The position numbers and the translations under genes were made by a program. The notes beneath the pieces are model-generated. The model did not search any database and was not told where the DNA came from. It saw nothing but the letters and a program-made list of their open reading frames with translations. A stretch of DNA of 64,000 nt from Ulva prolifera (lineage: Eukaryota > Chlorophyta > Ulvophyceae > Ulvales > Ulvaceae), in the NCBI GenBank assembly GCA_023078555.1, contig CM041196.1:4661658-4725657 (forward strand), read 5' to 3'. Within the stretch, counting starts at the first letter, position 1; every line of letters begins with the position of its first letter. Shown here in pieces: positions 10,801 through 21,779 of this stretch.

Positions 10801-12337
10801 CAGAGCTCCCCATATAATGCAGACGTCTCTTTTCAAGAAAGTGTACACTGACATCACCAAGTGCGTCACCTATGCCGTCAGTTCCTAGGCTGTGCCGACA
10901 CTTCCCCTGCCTGTGGAGGGGCCCACCTGTAGCCGGTCATCGCCGTGTCATCACCTCTGCATGAATCACTTGACGGAAGGGTCTCCTGCAGGCACCGCAG
11001 TCGGTGGCTCATGGAGGACTGGCTGGCCTTTACTGAGACATTCTCCCTGTACCTCCTACACAATCTCCCGTGGAAGCCGTCCGAGTTGCCAATTCGGAAA
11101 GTGTTTGAGCAGATGTGGGGGCTCCTGCGATCAGGGGCCCTGTATTTCCTCAGATATGAATCGGGGCAGCACACACCAGCCCGGATCACACAGGCCCAGG
11201 GGACGCTGCTGCAGTACGCCAAACTCGCGGAGGAGACGTTCGAGGGTAGCTGCTATCAGTACCTACAAGCTGCATCTGGCGGCTTGTCACCTCCCTGATC
11301 AGGTGAGGTGTTGCGGTGCAGCCTTCTTCAGTCTCGAATTCTGGATAGAGCGGATGGTCCAGCTGCTGAAGAGGCTGATCAAGTACCGTTCCACTCGTTG
11401 TCCAGAGCAGGTGTATGTGAACGATGAATTGCTTCGTCGAACTTGCATGCGGTTACTGCACGATGCTGGCACAGTGAATGCAGCAATGACAACTCTGTCG
11501 GATGCCATTGCCACCGAAAAACGCCGGAGGGCGCGAACGCGCAGTGGCAGGTCAGCACCCGAGCAATCTCTTGATATTGACCGGGTTACCGGCCGGGTGC
11601 ATGGTGCTGGCAGGGAGCTGTCTCTTTCGGAGTCAGCCGAGGTGCTCCCTCTGGACTTCAACGGAGGGGCCATTTCCGGGCTGCCGTACCTCCTCCTCCA
11701 CCAAGACTCCCTCCAGGAAGAGGGCTGGCCTACGCACCGTCGCCTGGGGGCGGGCCATGCCCGCCGGGTGGCTGTCACCCGGGCTATCGGGTTGCCGGTG
11801 AGAGGTTCTGTAGATGAAAGTCGCAAGGAGGGCACAGTGACCCTGTGCAAATTCCAACGGGTACAGTCCCGCGTGGGGGACGTCTTCAGCAGTGCACAAC
11901 AGTCAACACAGGGTAAGAAGGATAATAAGTGGTGCCTCGTGAAGTACCTTATTGAGGGGGGTCGGGGAGAGGGCGGAGGGACAGTGACGTACTACGTAGG
12001 GGAGCTGCAGTACTTGATGCGGGCGACGTTGCAGCCCCGGGACGGGGTCACCTGCGTGTCATGTGTGCACGAGCCCGACCCCTTGTATCTGGGGGTTGCC
12101 GACCTGTATAGGAGTACGGAGCCAGTCACACCCGGAGCCCGCGCGCCGGACCCCGTGTTGGGGCGGCCCCCCGAGTTTTTTTGTGTGGCGGGTGCACACC
12201 GTGGGTCCAGGGCGTATGAAGGCAGATACGTAATAGACGTGGATGCTGTGCCCTGCCAACTAGTCCCCGTCAGAAGTAGTGTACAATGTGTGCAGTATTG
12301 GGCGACTGCCAATAAGGCTTCTGGCCGCACGGTGTGA
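7824..12337 (+). CDS. CACTA transposase (Tnp2-type) with BED-like zinc finger
   Basis: A multi-exon gene. Exons with clean phase are 7824-8222, 8398-8526, 8614-9256, 9346 to about 9600, 9647-9812 and 9927 to about 10270. Later exons lie near 10348-10560, 10627-10887 and 10992-12337. The N-terminus has a C2HC/BED-like finger (CQACGEKF, then NHYEPC), followed by an acidic Ser-rich linker. The Tnp2 region includes HVCPQCWELFPELDPSDH, GGDAAQLYV, VTIWGIRLLDLPP, VEGDIPWLEKL, KRACFRCAQNGVW and VAHVFLLGVLMDFW. Candidate catalytic acids lie in GGDA and EGDIP. The C-terminal part (DWLAFTETFSLYLLHNLPW, then CHLPDQVRCCG and EFWIERMVQLLK) resembles the domain after the catalytic core in plant Tnp2/DUF4218 proteins. 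Between about 11245 and 11260 the frame changes by one base with no usable intron. TGTAA lies at 12354-12358, right after the stop. It would bind and cut the element's ends in the nucleus. Confidence 0.82.
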
Positions 12338-12665
12338 AGGACCCTTGCTGTCATGTAAACTATCCCTTCTGTCCCTGAGGGACGGATCATCTGGGACCAA
12401 GATGGACCGAGACGGGTCGTGTTCAGCGTCCACATATGTACACCGGTGGTCGCCTGCCTCATCCAGTCCCTGTGCTCAGTGCGCGTGTAGCCACATGTGG
12501 CCTTCTTCGACCACCGGCGTCGCAATCGCTAGCGCATGTCGTCTCCATTGCACAGAATACTACCTGTCGATTGTGCAATCGTCTTTGCCAGTGTATGTTG
12601 ACAATGACGAAGGAGTGAGGTTTCATTTCGCGGTGAATCTCAGAGTACTGTCGTCGTGTGCAAGT

Positions 12666-15600
12666 ATGATGTCGGCTGGGGCCTTACGGACATTGATAGC
12701 TAAATTAGACAGTAATGAGTCGTATGAGAAGTCTTTCTATCGATTCGTGAAGGCCGCAGAGAGAGGAAAGTGGACGCCTGGGCAACCCATCCCAGAGATA
12801 TCGCTATGCGACAGGGACGCGGGATTCCCCGTCGATCTCATGGGTCTTGGCTACGTTCTTACAGCAGCAGACATTACCATGGTGGGATGTGTGGTAGCAG
12901 CCGGTGGGGATGGGCTGGAGATGTACCTTGATTCGATACAGGCGATGAAAGAAGCGGCAGACGCAGTGACCCCGACGGACAACGACTCCTACGTAGAGTG
13001 GAAGATGGTGTCCTTGTGGCATGACCTTCGAGCACTCGCGTTCGAGCGCGCGGTCCGTACCGAGGCCCCGTGCGAGCCCCCAGAGATTGTGTTGTATAGA
13101 TCGTGCCTGGACACGGTGGGAGTGGGGGAGGATGCCGGCGGCGCCCGCGAGCGTGTGCTGCTCACAGGCGGGACAGAGAGGATACAGGAATGGGTGGAGC
13201 GGGAGTCCACGGCTCCGCGGAATCCGGTACCGAAGTGGCCAGCGGCTGCAGTAACGGAGGCCCCGCTACAGGCACCGAGGATGGCAGTGCAGATCGATCT
13301 GGGGGACGCCGATCGCTCGAGTCCGGTGGGAGCTCCGAGGCACGCCATAACCTCGGGACCCGAGGAGGACCGTGCTTCGGTGCAGGCTGATTCCAGCGTC
13401 GGCAGTGCATCGGAGGGCGGGGCCAGGGGAGGGCGTGGTCACCGGCTCAGGGGGCACGGGGGGAGGCCGGTTCGGGGTGGGCATGCCCTTAGTCGTGGGC
13501 AGAGCCTACAACAGCCAGCACGGGGGCGAAGGGGGGGTCATCGTGGCAGGCGAGGGGGTGCTGCCGCAGTAGAGCGGGCCTTGGGAAGTCAGCCAGCCAA
13601 AGGGGGGGAGCACGCGAACCCCCAGGCCGATGGGGGGCCCCAGACAGCAGAGCCGCCTGAGCAACTACAGCCCGGCACCCTAGAGGCACCTGCCTCCCCA
13701 CCCTCCAGGACCACCGGATGTCTGCCCCCACCGCTGGAGGGCTTGGGTCCATCACAGGCCGCCCCGCCCGCGCCCAAGGCGTCTGTGCTGCCAGGTGGGT
13801 CCAACCAAGAGCCTCTCCCAGCAGCAGGAGAGGACGTCAGTCACAGCGACACCTCCCACCACTCTGGTGGAGGGGTGGTAGCGGGCGCGGGCCCGTCTGC
13901 CGGGCCTGGCCCCATTGCCCCCAATGCGGCCGGGTACAGCGCGGCCACCCCCATCCCCGGCGGCGCAGACCCCACGGCGCAGCCACCCGCCGACCCGTCC
14001 GGGGCTACCCCCGGACTGGTGGGGCCGAGGCTGCCTGCCCCCCACCAGGGAGCGGCCGATCGAGATGCTGCTACCATGGCTGAAGGTGTCGGGGTGTTGT
14101 CCGTCGCACATCTTGCCCCGCCTTTGTCTGATCCTCCGGCGTGGGTTTCAAACCTGCCAGCCAAGCCTCGGGCGAAACTGAAGCAGCTGTGGTCGCCCAT
14201 TGCTCCAGGAGCTGGCGCCGTACAGTTGCATGGGGGGGAACCTGCGACGGAGATTTCCTCCGGCGAAGACGACGAGCCATCTCTACCGACGGGGGGCGTC
14301 TCGGTGCAGCTGGGTCACTTCGGGGAAGCTAGGGTGTTTGTGGAGGTGAGCTTGGATGCCATCGGGAGAGGCTGGCCCGAGGAGTGGCTGGAGTCGACCC
14401 ACGTAGATTATGCGTGCGCTAGATGTGTGCAGCTGGCAGGTGGGGGTGTCATCGCAGTGCCTAGCCAGAACATGGCTAGGGTGTGCATGGGGGATTCGGG
14501 AGCAGAATGGACTGAAAGCCGCTCCGTCGCCTTGGGGAGCTGGCTGCACAAAGCGCATGCATTCGAACACGATAGCATCCTCGTCCCAGTCCCGCGGAAC
14601 GGCCATTGGGCGTTGGCTGTCGTATGGCATCCATGTACGCTCCCTCGGCTGACCATGCCTGTGCAGAGTGTTAGGTGGGCATATAGTCCTCTCACCTGGC
14701 GGGGAGGCCCCTGACTGTCAACACACATTGTGCTAGCTTGATGCAGGGCTCATGCTACAAGACCAGACCCCGAGTATGTTGTTTTTTGACAGCTTCACGG
14801 AAGCCGGGCCGGGCACAGCTGAGCGGGTGCAGGACGCCCTAAGCGAGGCCCTGTGCAGGGCTCTCGACAAGGCGGAGGGCAGGGCCCCCGCTCATGCCAA
14901 CCCCCCCCCAAAGCCCCAGTCACTGCCGGCAGGACAGGGCCGGCGACACAATGTTAGATTGGTCACCCGGCCGACAAAAGGAACGGCGAGGATAATGCTG
15001 AAGTTGTCGAAGGTTCGAATCTCACTGTTAGACACGCAGCTTAGAACGAGGCCTAGCAGTCCCTGAAATCTGCGTACAGCGAGTCGGATGAAACAACAAA
15101 TGACCTTGTAGCCCCATTACAATCCGCATCCCGGCCCCACCCCTGACAGCACCCCACTGGGCCGTTCCATCGTTCTGGACCGTACGTTGCATCGGTTACC
15201 CGATGTCACCTCAGCCCCCCCACCAGACCCCACTGTGGAGTGCAGGTCGCCGGAGTCCCGCAGCAACCGAACGGCCACGACTGCGGGGTCTACACAGCTT
15301 TAATGGCCGACGCGCTATGCCAGGCTATGAGCGAGATGCGACAGGAGGGGGGGGACATGTTGCGCAGTGATCAGCACGGCGTGGAAATGACTCGAAGGAT
15401 CCTTGTTCGCACAAAGCTCATCAGCGTGCAACACGCGGTTTTGTACCGTATCCTCGTCACCCGGGCACTCATACAAGAGTGGCACCGGGGTGGGAGAGGT
15501 GGCGATGTGCTGGGCCGCCTATCCGCGGAGGATGCCACCAACATTCTAGCCGACGCGAGATGGGACCGCCACCTGCAGTCTCCGCCCTTTTCAAACAAGA

Positions 15601-16056
15601 CCGAAGAGGAGTTGAGGTATGCACCTCCACACCCAACTGTGATGAACAGGGCTACCTGTTTCCCTCGATGCATCTCGGCGCAGTAGGGTTCCACAGGGGT
15701 AGCAGACCCATTAAGTATTCAGAATCTCGGGAGAGCTGCTCCCCCCCCCGCCCCCCCCCCCACCCCGCAACGCCGCTGTATCAAGACCGTCTCACACGAG
15801 GGACTACCTGACTGCAGGCATGTGGTATCTCCGAGCGAGTTTTGACGCCTTCATGGAGGAAGCAAAGCCGCACGTCAAAACACTCTGCAGGCAATACAAC
15901 CAGCTTAATGGCCAAGAACCTGCAACTGCGTCGCTGAGTCATGAAGACGTGGACATCATCGCCGGTAGGATCACAGGCATAGCCAAGCAGCCGGTGGTGT
16001 GCTCGCCAGTCAGGTGGCAGGGATCCTGTATGTGCCACTGCTACTGTAGGCCATAG
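12666..16056 (+). CDS. Ulp1-like SUMO protease domain protein (C48 family) of the CACTA element
   Basis: Proposed start is ATG at 12666 (MMSAGALRTL); the frame is open further upstream. Exons 12666-14634, 14747-15012 and 15246-15616 join in frame. After an unrecognised N-terminal domain comes a long Pro/Gly/Ala-rich linker with RGGRGHRLRGHGGR-type basic repeats. The protease core follows. VPVPRNGHWALAVV gives the catalytic His, MLFFDSF the Asp, and GVPQQPNGHDCGVYTALM the oxyanion Gln region and nucleophilic Cys. This order matches the C48 triad. The C-terminus is unsettled. Splicing 15616 to 15818 meets a stop at 15843-15845, while the adjacent frame 15820-16056 (ASFDAFMEEAKPHVKTLCRQ and onward) looks coding, so a frameshift or missed exon is likely. 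TGTAA lies at 16217-16221. Ulp1 genes are known passengers in some plant DNA transposons. Confidence 0.75.
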
Positions 16057-16825
16057 GAAATGGGGCGGTGGCCACAGGGTCCCTTTGGCGAAGGGGCTAC
16101 TGTAGAGGTTGACATGTCAAATCTCGACCTAGGGTGTTGGACTGCCTATCGGTACAACGGATACACCAGAAGTTGTACACCGAGTACTGAACTTGTATAT
16201 TTGCAATATGATTACTTGTAATATGTCACATTTTGGACAGGTTGTACACTCGACAATACAGAAACGATACTCTTCAGCTATGATGTGAAGGACGAAGGGT
16301 AGCTTGTTCGCAGTGTATTGAGTACAACTGTAGAGGCCTAAGAAAAGCTCAACATTTGATACCCACGCTCACGCAGCCGCTCTGTCACATATGTACTGAT
16401 GTACAGCATGCCAACAGCTTACATTCGTTAATATTCCAAGGATCATCATCAGAAACTGAGAAACCAGCTTCGACAGCACAGAATGACTGCCTCCATACGC
16501 CCAACAAAACAAGGCTTAACCGCACGTCAAACCCCATGGGACCCCCCCCCCCCCCCCCCCCCCCCACCCCCCCCCCCCCCCCTGGTCACGGAACCCTGCT
16601 GCATGCCCACATACCCCCTGTAGTGCATCTTCGACCGCCGGGCACTCCTTTACAGTGCTCCCCTAGGTAGTCTGGCGTCCCTGCACTTGGAGAAGCGTCA
16701 CGCCGTAGGAACTACCGATAGAGGACAAGGCGGGGGCAGGGCGGAGCGGCGGTACAGGTTATGGGTACGGGGAGCATATGCAACAGTAGGGGGCTGGGGC
16801 AAACAGCTGTCACGTTCAGGGCAAG
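16057..16825. other. Convergent intergenic gap with poly-C tract
   Basis: The gap holds the 3' ends of the converging Ulp1-like gene and the right minus-strand gene. It contains TGTAA at 16217-16221 for the plus gene and a minus-strand TGTAA at 16654-16650. A nearly pure C run spans 16542-16582, broken once by A at 16566. Around 16068-16092 a degenerate relative of the element's palindrome is visible (GTGGCC, then GGCGAAGGGGCTAC). No gene is seen. Confidence 0.6.
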
Positions 16826-19800
16826 TTAATTGAAAATGACGGAGCATACCCGTCGGAAAAGCTGGATGACCTCCCTGACAGTGGCATCGTCGGGCTGAAG
16901 CCCATACAGCTGAATCACCGACATGAGGCTGGCAGTCAGTGCTTCCGGATCCGACTGCAGCCTGGGATTACTCATCATCATGCATTCGCAGGCCACCACG
17001 ATGAGCCGCAGTTGAGCAGGGCGCCCTATTCCATGTGCCTGCGAGGTGTCTAAGTAGGCGTCCACCCGCAGGTGGGTTTGCTGCGCTGCGGGATACTGGT
17101 CCACGGTCAGCTGCAGGCTGCCCTCTTCATCCTGCAGGTGGATGCCCTGGGACGGCGGGGGCCCCGGCATGAAGTCCTCACCCGCCTGATCATCATCCGA
17201 CTCACCGTCAAGGCCCAGACTGGAAAGACCGTCCGATGCTTCATCTGTAAGACGAACAGCGAAGGCGATGGCTGATGCATAGTCGGTGATGGCACAAGCA
17301 GCATCAACACCATCGCCATGGCCACCGACAGCTTCCCTTGCCCCTAATGCCGCTGGTCTCGCCTGAGGGGAAGATGGGTTGGCCAAACCCGGCCCTGCCG
17401 ATGCAACTCGGCTTGGGGCCCCACCCGACTGTGCAGCAGTAGGCACGGCACTCACCTCGCTCGGGCGGACCGGCATCCTGAGACCACATCCGAGGTCGTC
17501 TGGGGGACATGCCCCATCCGATGGAAGTGCTGCAGCTACAGCAGACGGCGCTGCTAGGCCCGGCGGCATGACAGGAGCCAGCGACTCGGGCGGCCTGCCG
17601 GCTGCTGGCGCTGTGGACTGAAACTCTCCGGGTTCTGCTGGATCAGGCACCAGGCCATCCTCACCCCCCCCCGCCCTCCCTCGGCTGCAGAGCTGGTCCT
17701 CCCTGCCCGGACATAGCTGCGTCAGCGCTGCCGAGCGGCTTAGGAGCCGCTGCCCCCCCCGCCCCCGCTCGGCTGCGGAGCTGGTCCCTCCCTGCCCGGA
17801 CACAACTGCGTTAGCGCTGCCGAGCGTGTTAGGAGCCGCTGCCCCCCCGCCCCGCCCCCGCTCGGCTGCGGAGCTGGTCCTCCCTGCCCGGACACAACTG
17901 CGTCAGCGCTGCCGAGCGGCTTAGGTGCCGCTGCCCCCCGCCCACCCTTGGCTGCGGAGCTGGTCCTCCCTGCCCGGACACAACTGGCGTCAGCGCTGCC
18001 GAGCGGCTTAGGAGCCGCTGCCCCCCCGGTTGGAGGGGCCGGGGTCCCCCCCTGCCCACCGGACTCCTCAGTGTCGCTGTCGCTGTCCGCGGGGGCACTG
18101 GCAGCCGTGGCTCCCTTTTCGGCTTTCCGGGCGCCCAGTTTGCGCAGCAACAAAGCCTTTCCGCGTGCAGTGGTGCCTCCCGCGCCGGTCACCCTCCCCA
18201 CTCCAGCCTTCCCACCGGCTACACGAACGCGCTTGTCAGCAGCAGCCTTCTCTGCTGCACTGCGCCCGACGCCGACCCCCCCCCGTGCCGGCACTTGGTG
18301 GTATGACAGGGGGGTGGCGGCTGTCCTCCGGGAGAGCGGCGAGGATGCCCGCGGGTATGTGGACGAGCTCGGCACTGCACAAGTACCAGATGTGCACCCA
18401 AAGAAAGATACACTGAAGTGGCCACAGGGTATTACATAACAAGTTGGGACACGTGGTACAGGCAATAGACACAGCAATGTAGTAAACAGATACCCGCTGG
18501 CACAGAAACACACGGCTTACGGGGTGTGCGCACTTGTAGCAGCTTGGACTCTGCATTCCTTTGGCGATTGACAGCTTTGCCAGTTCCACAGCGCCGGCGT
18601 ATCCCCAGTCCTTGATCTCAGGGAACGTCCCTGGCCTTAGGCGAACGGGGGTCGTGGAGACCGGCCTGCCCGAACTGCTCCCCGCGGAGACTTTATGCGC
18701 CACACTCAGGTGCCGCCAGCTCCGGAGCGCCCAGTGCCAGAGCGTGTGGGAAGGGCACAAGGGCAGCAGCTCGTCCACCAACCTCTTGACGGGAAGACCG
18801 TACCCCGACTTCACCAAGGCTGCACGCGCCGTGTGCGTCAGGTGTCCGCAACGCCTGCTCATTATTGGCTTGCCCCACACGAGGGGCTACTACAAGGCAG
18901 CACTGTACAGTGCACTGGCACCATGGCAAAAGAAAAGGAGACTGCGCACCGCTTGTATTCACCACGCACACCAGGATGGCGGCAAAGGCAGGATCCTCGA
19001 GGGTGGGCTCCATCGCTGGAACGTCCTCTTGGCACCGCGTTTCCAGGACAGGCGCCCCAGGATGGCCGGTCACTGCCGCAGCGACGAGGCGCCGGTAGGC
19101 ATGCATGAAGAGGTGGACACCACTTTCGGCAAATGCCGCCAGGTCCTCGGTGGTTCGCCGCAGCCCTACACATGCTCCCATAATTTGGGAGTAGCAGTTG
19201 TGGACAGAGCTCCACATGGGGCGGAGGGCTCGGGCAACTCGGTCTCCCTACACGGTTAGAACAAGGTGTTAACCAGCCCGGGGGGATGGACAAACTGGTG
19301 GAAGCCATAGCATAACGAAGTCACGCAGGTCAAGCTAACACTTACAGATGATTGGCGCATCGCACCCCTGACCTATCGAACAGCGGGTGCTCCGCCGCAT
19401 AAGCCAACACCCAGGGTGTTAGAGTGGAAACGGCGGAGACAAGGTCGCCGAGGCATTTCATATCCTGCACACAAGGAGGTCTGCTGGACAACTCGAGCGA
19501 AGCCCTGTGTCAGGGTAGGACCGAGGTGTCACTCGTGACGGGGACACCACAGCCACTACCATGCATGCGCGAGTGAAGGCAGTGCCCTGCGTACAACAAC
19601 CCGCACGAATACATGCAATGCTGCCAAACGACACAGCAAAAGTGTAAAGTCAGGAGCGCACGAGCGCGTGGATGAGGTCAGAGTGGAAGGATTCCACGTC
19701 CGCTAAGACCGGAGCGCCCGAGGTCAGCTGGTACACCGGGGTGGCAGGGACCCCATTTGTGTTGGCCAGCATTGCGTGACACCGGTCCCCAATGTGCCGG

Positions 19801-21009
19801 GCTACCGAATCGGCCGGCTGGAGCAGCTTTTCATTCATGCGGCTGAATCGGCTGCAGTGTGCGTTTTCGTACAGCACCCACGCTACCAGAGGGTTGAGTC
19901 CCTCTGGAAGGTTGGAGGTGGGTCTCTCCCTGCTCCGGCCTGCCTCGGCCCCCCCCTCCGCGGCACTCTGCTTCCCGGCGGTCCACAGTTTTGTGGCATG
20001 TGGGGACAGGCCGGAGACGTACGAAGCCCATGCCCACACAATGTGTCGGGGTGTTGAGCACCAGAACACTGCACCGACGACTCCGATTAAGTGCCTTACC
20101 CAGGACCTCTGGGACACGCCAATGAACTACAGGTACTGCAACTATGTACAAACGCGGTGGTGTTGGCGCGCACGCGGGGGCGCCAAAGGGACTGACTGCC
20201 GCAGATGGAACGTGAGCACACCGTCAGGAGGCGGGGGGTCCGGGCCTTTGCGCTTTTCCCCCACGTTGGCGTGTGGGATCTCAAAGCGCTGGGCCAGCTC
20301 CGGATCTCTTGCCTCGGTGATTGCTGTTGTCCAGACGCCTGAATCGGTTACCTGGCCGGTCACCCTAACCTGCACAGGTGGTGGCACTAACTCCTCACCC
20401 ACTCCGCACGTCGGCTGGGCCCCTTGTCAGTCAAACAGGCGGTGTCAGTCAAACAGGCGGTCGCAGCAGAGCGAGGGTGCAGGTCATGAACATGTGATAC
20501 CGCCCACGTGCCCAACAGGCCCACACCTCCGTCGTTCCCTTCAGAGGCTTCCACCTCCGGGGCTCCGTACACCCAACTGGGGTCTTCCCCTGTCCCTCCC
20601 ACGAGGACACGAGCAGAGTCTGCTCGTGGAGCCAGCCGGCGAACAGGAGGCAGGCTGTAATGATCACCTCCTTGGCCGTACCCAGCTCCTCGTCCCGACT
20701 GGCGACCACGGCGTCCCGCAATACCAACCCCAGGCCCCACCACACATCAACCCCAGGCCCGGATGCTGGACCACTTGAGCCACCGACGCGGGCACGGTCC
20801 GTAAAACGCCCGTCTCTAGTAATAAACGATCCCACTACTGGGATTCTCCTAGTGCGCATGCGGCCGACCAGTAAGTCTGCGCTGCGCGCGGAAGTCACCC
20901 CATGTTGGGTACTTGGCAGGCCTGCCACAGCTGCAGAATGGCGCGGATCCATGACTACAGGCCACAGTAGGAGATCAAATGCTTTTTCGCTAAAGCGATA
21001 ACTACTCAC
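16826..21009 (-). CDS. CACTA-element gene of unknown function with repeat-rich C-terminal half
   Basis: A multi-exon minus-strand gene proposed from ATG at 21009 (MSSYRFSEKAFDLLLWP) to the stop at 16826. Stretches that look coding, in order, are 21009 to about 20450, about 20377-20193, about 20120-19655 (NEKLLQPADSVARHIGDRCHAML), about 19257-18925 (GDRVARALRPMWSSVHN), about 18890-18535 (KSGYGLPVKRLVDELLP) and about 18290-16826. The last exon opens basic and Ala/Gly-rich, passes through a coding minisatellite (17683-18030), and ends in a helical domain (LRLIVVACECMMMSNPRL to VIQLFRRVCSVIF). I recognise no family. A minus-strand TGTAA lies at 16654-16650. Exon joins are approximate and the region could hold two genes. 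Position in the element suggests an accessory transposition protein, which is inference only. Confidence 0.5.
17683..18030. repeat. Minisatellite, four units of about 86-93 bp
   Basis: Units starting GGCTGC(A/G)GAGCTGGTCC begin at 17683, 17771, 17864 and 17950. Each contains CCTGCCCGGACA and GCGCTGCCGAGCGG and ends in a C-rich stretch. Unit length varies because the C-run length varies, so the frame changes between units. On the minus strand the units read as SADAVVSGQGG-like or LTQLCPGRE-like peptides depending on frame. Confidence 0.8.
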
Positions 21010-21760
21010 AAGCTGCGCAAATATGCGTTTAAACTCGACGTCCTTCCGACTGCCTCAAAGTGCAACACCAGGTCTGCTAAGAACGCACGCGATCAATACA
21101 ATCCTGCCTCAACAGGCTCTAGATAGATCTATCCTGTCCTTCTGCAAGAGTCAGGTTCGAGGGCACCAAAGCAGCTGCATCGTGCTCTCTCGGATGGGTG
21201 GATGACGTCATTCCACCAGAGTAGCCATTCGGCGAATGGCCACTCTGGACCAGCGCATGCATGCGTTATTGGAAAAGTATTTCGCAGCGCGACGACCCTC
21301 GCATAACACTGTTTTACCTGCTGCCGCGCCAGAACTGCAGACTATTCGTCCTGATCAAATAAAACATCCAAGAATACAGTGCCCGCCGCCTCCAAGTTCT
21401 GGCCACAACGTCACCTGCCCAAAGTCTTGCTCATGCCGTCCAACTCGAACATGCTATAGCACCGTCGTTGATACTAGCCATCTAAGATGCAAAACGAATC
21501 GTAGTAATATTGTATCTGCCCATCCACTGTGCGCAATAGCGTGGTCCAACGTGGCCTCGTAGCATGACAGCATCGCCCGCATTGACCAGCAGATGCCAAG
21601 TATACGAGCACGGTCCGGCAGATAATGGGCGTGTCAACGGATAATACGGCGCCAAAGTCCAAGCACCTCGGATCCGGTGACATCGGAACGCTGCCGAGAA
21701 GTGACGGAGAGTCAACGGCCTATCCGAATCTGTCGGACGACACCCGGATCCGTCTCGCAA
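21010..21760. repeat. Right subterminal region of the CACTA element with single palindrome
   Basis: No gene is seen. A 33-bp palindrome at about 21217-21249 has the same core as the six in the left array (GCCATTCGGCGAATGGC) with CCAGAGT/ACTCTGG flanks. Nearer the end, CGGATCCG occurs at 21669-21676 and 21745-21752, with TGACGGAGAGTCAACGG and TGTCGGACGACA between them. These match the word content of the left subterminal zone. Confidence 0.7.
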
Positions 21761-21779
21761 TGTCGCCATTCTCCTAGTG
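21761..21779 (-). repeat. Right terminal inverted repeat of the CACTA element
   Basis: This is the exact reverse complement of 4177-4195, ending in CTCCTAGTG. The sequence immediately outside (CCCCCACCCACACCCGCC) is the start of a repeat that also occurs at about 56807, where it is preceded by CTGCCGCTACCG. That locus is a possible empty-site relative. Confidence 0.9.

Larger units (their letters stand above)
4177..21779 (+). mobile_element. CACTA (EnSpm-type) DNA transposon, about 17.6 kb
   Basis: The left end reads CACTAGGAGAATGGCGACA at 4177-4195. Its exact reverse complement ends at 21779. Starting with CACTA is the hallmark of the EnSpm/CACTA superfamily, and the internal Tnp2-type transposase agrees. 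Inside are four genes: minus 4997-7506, plus 7824-12337 (transposase), plus 12666-16056 (Ulp1 protease-like) and minus 16826-21009. Both subterminal zones carry CGGATCCG and TCCG/CGGA-rich motifs. I see no 3-bp target-site duplication: the flanks read CAG on the left and CCC on the right. An extra matching G/C pair lies just outside each end. A frame break in the transposase suggests decay or a sequencing indel, so autonomy is uncertain. The right flank continues as the receptor-gene flanking repeat, consistent with insertion into that repeat; the left flank does not match it. Confidence 0.88.

Noticed and set aside
11245-11258. A 14-bp intron (GTAGCTGCTATCAG) that would fix the transposase frame
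   Set aside because: Far shorter than any other intron in the window; a frameshift is more likely.
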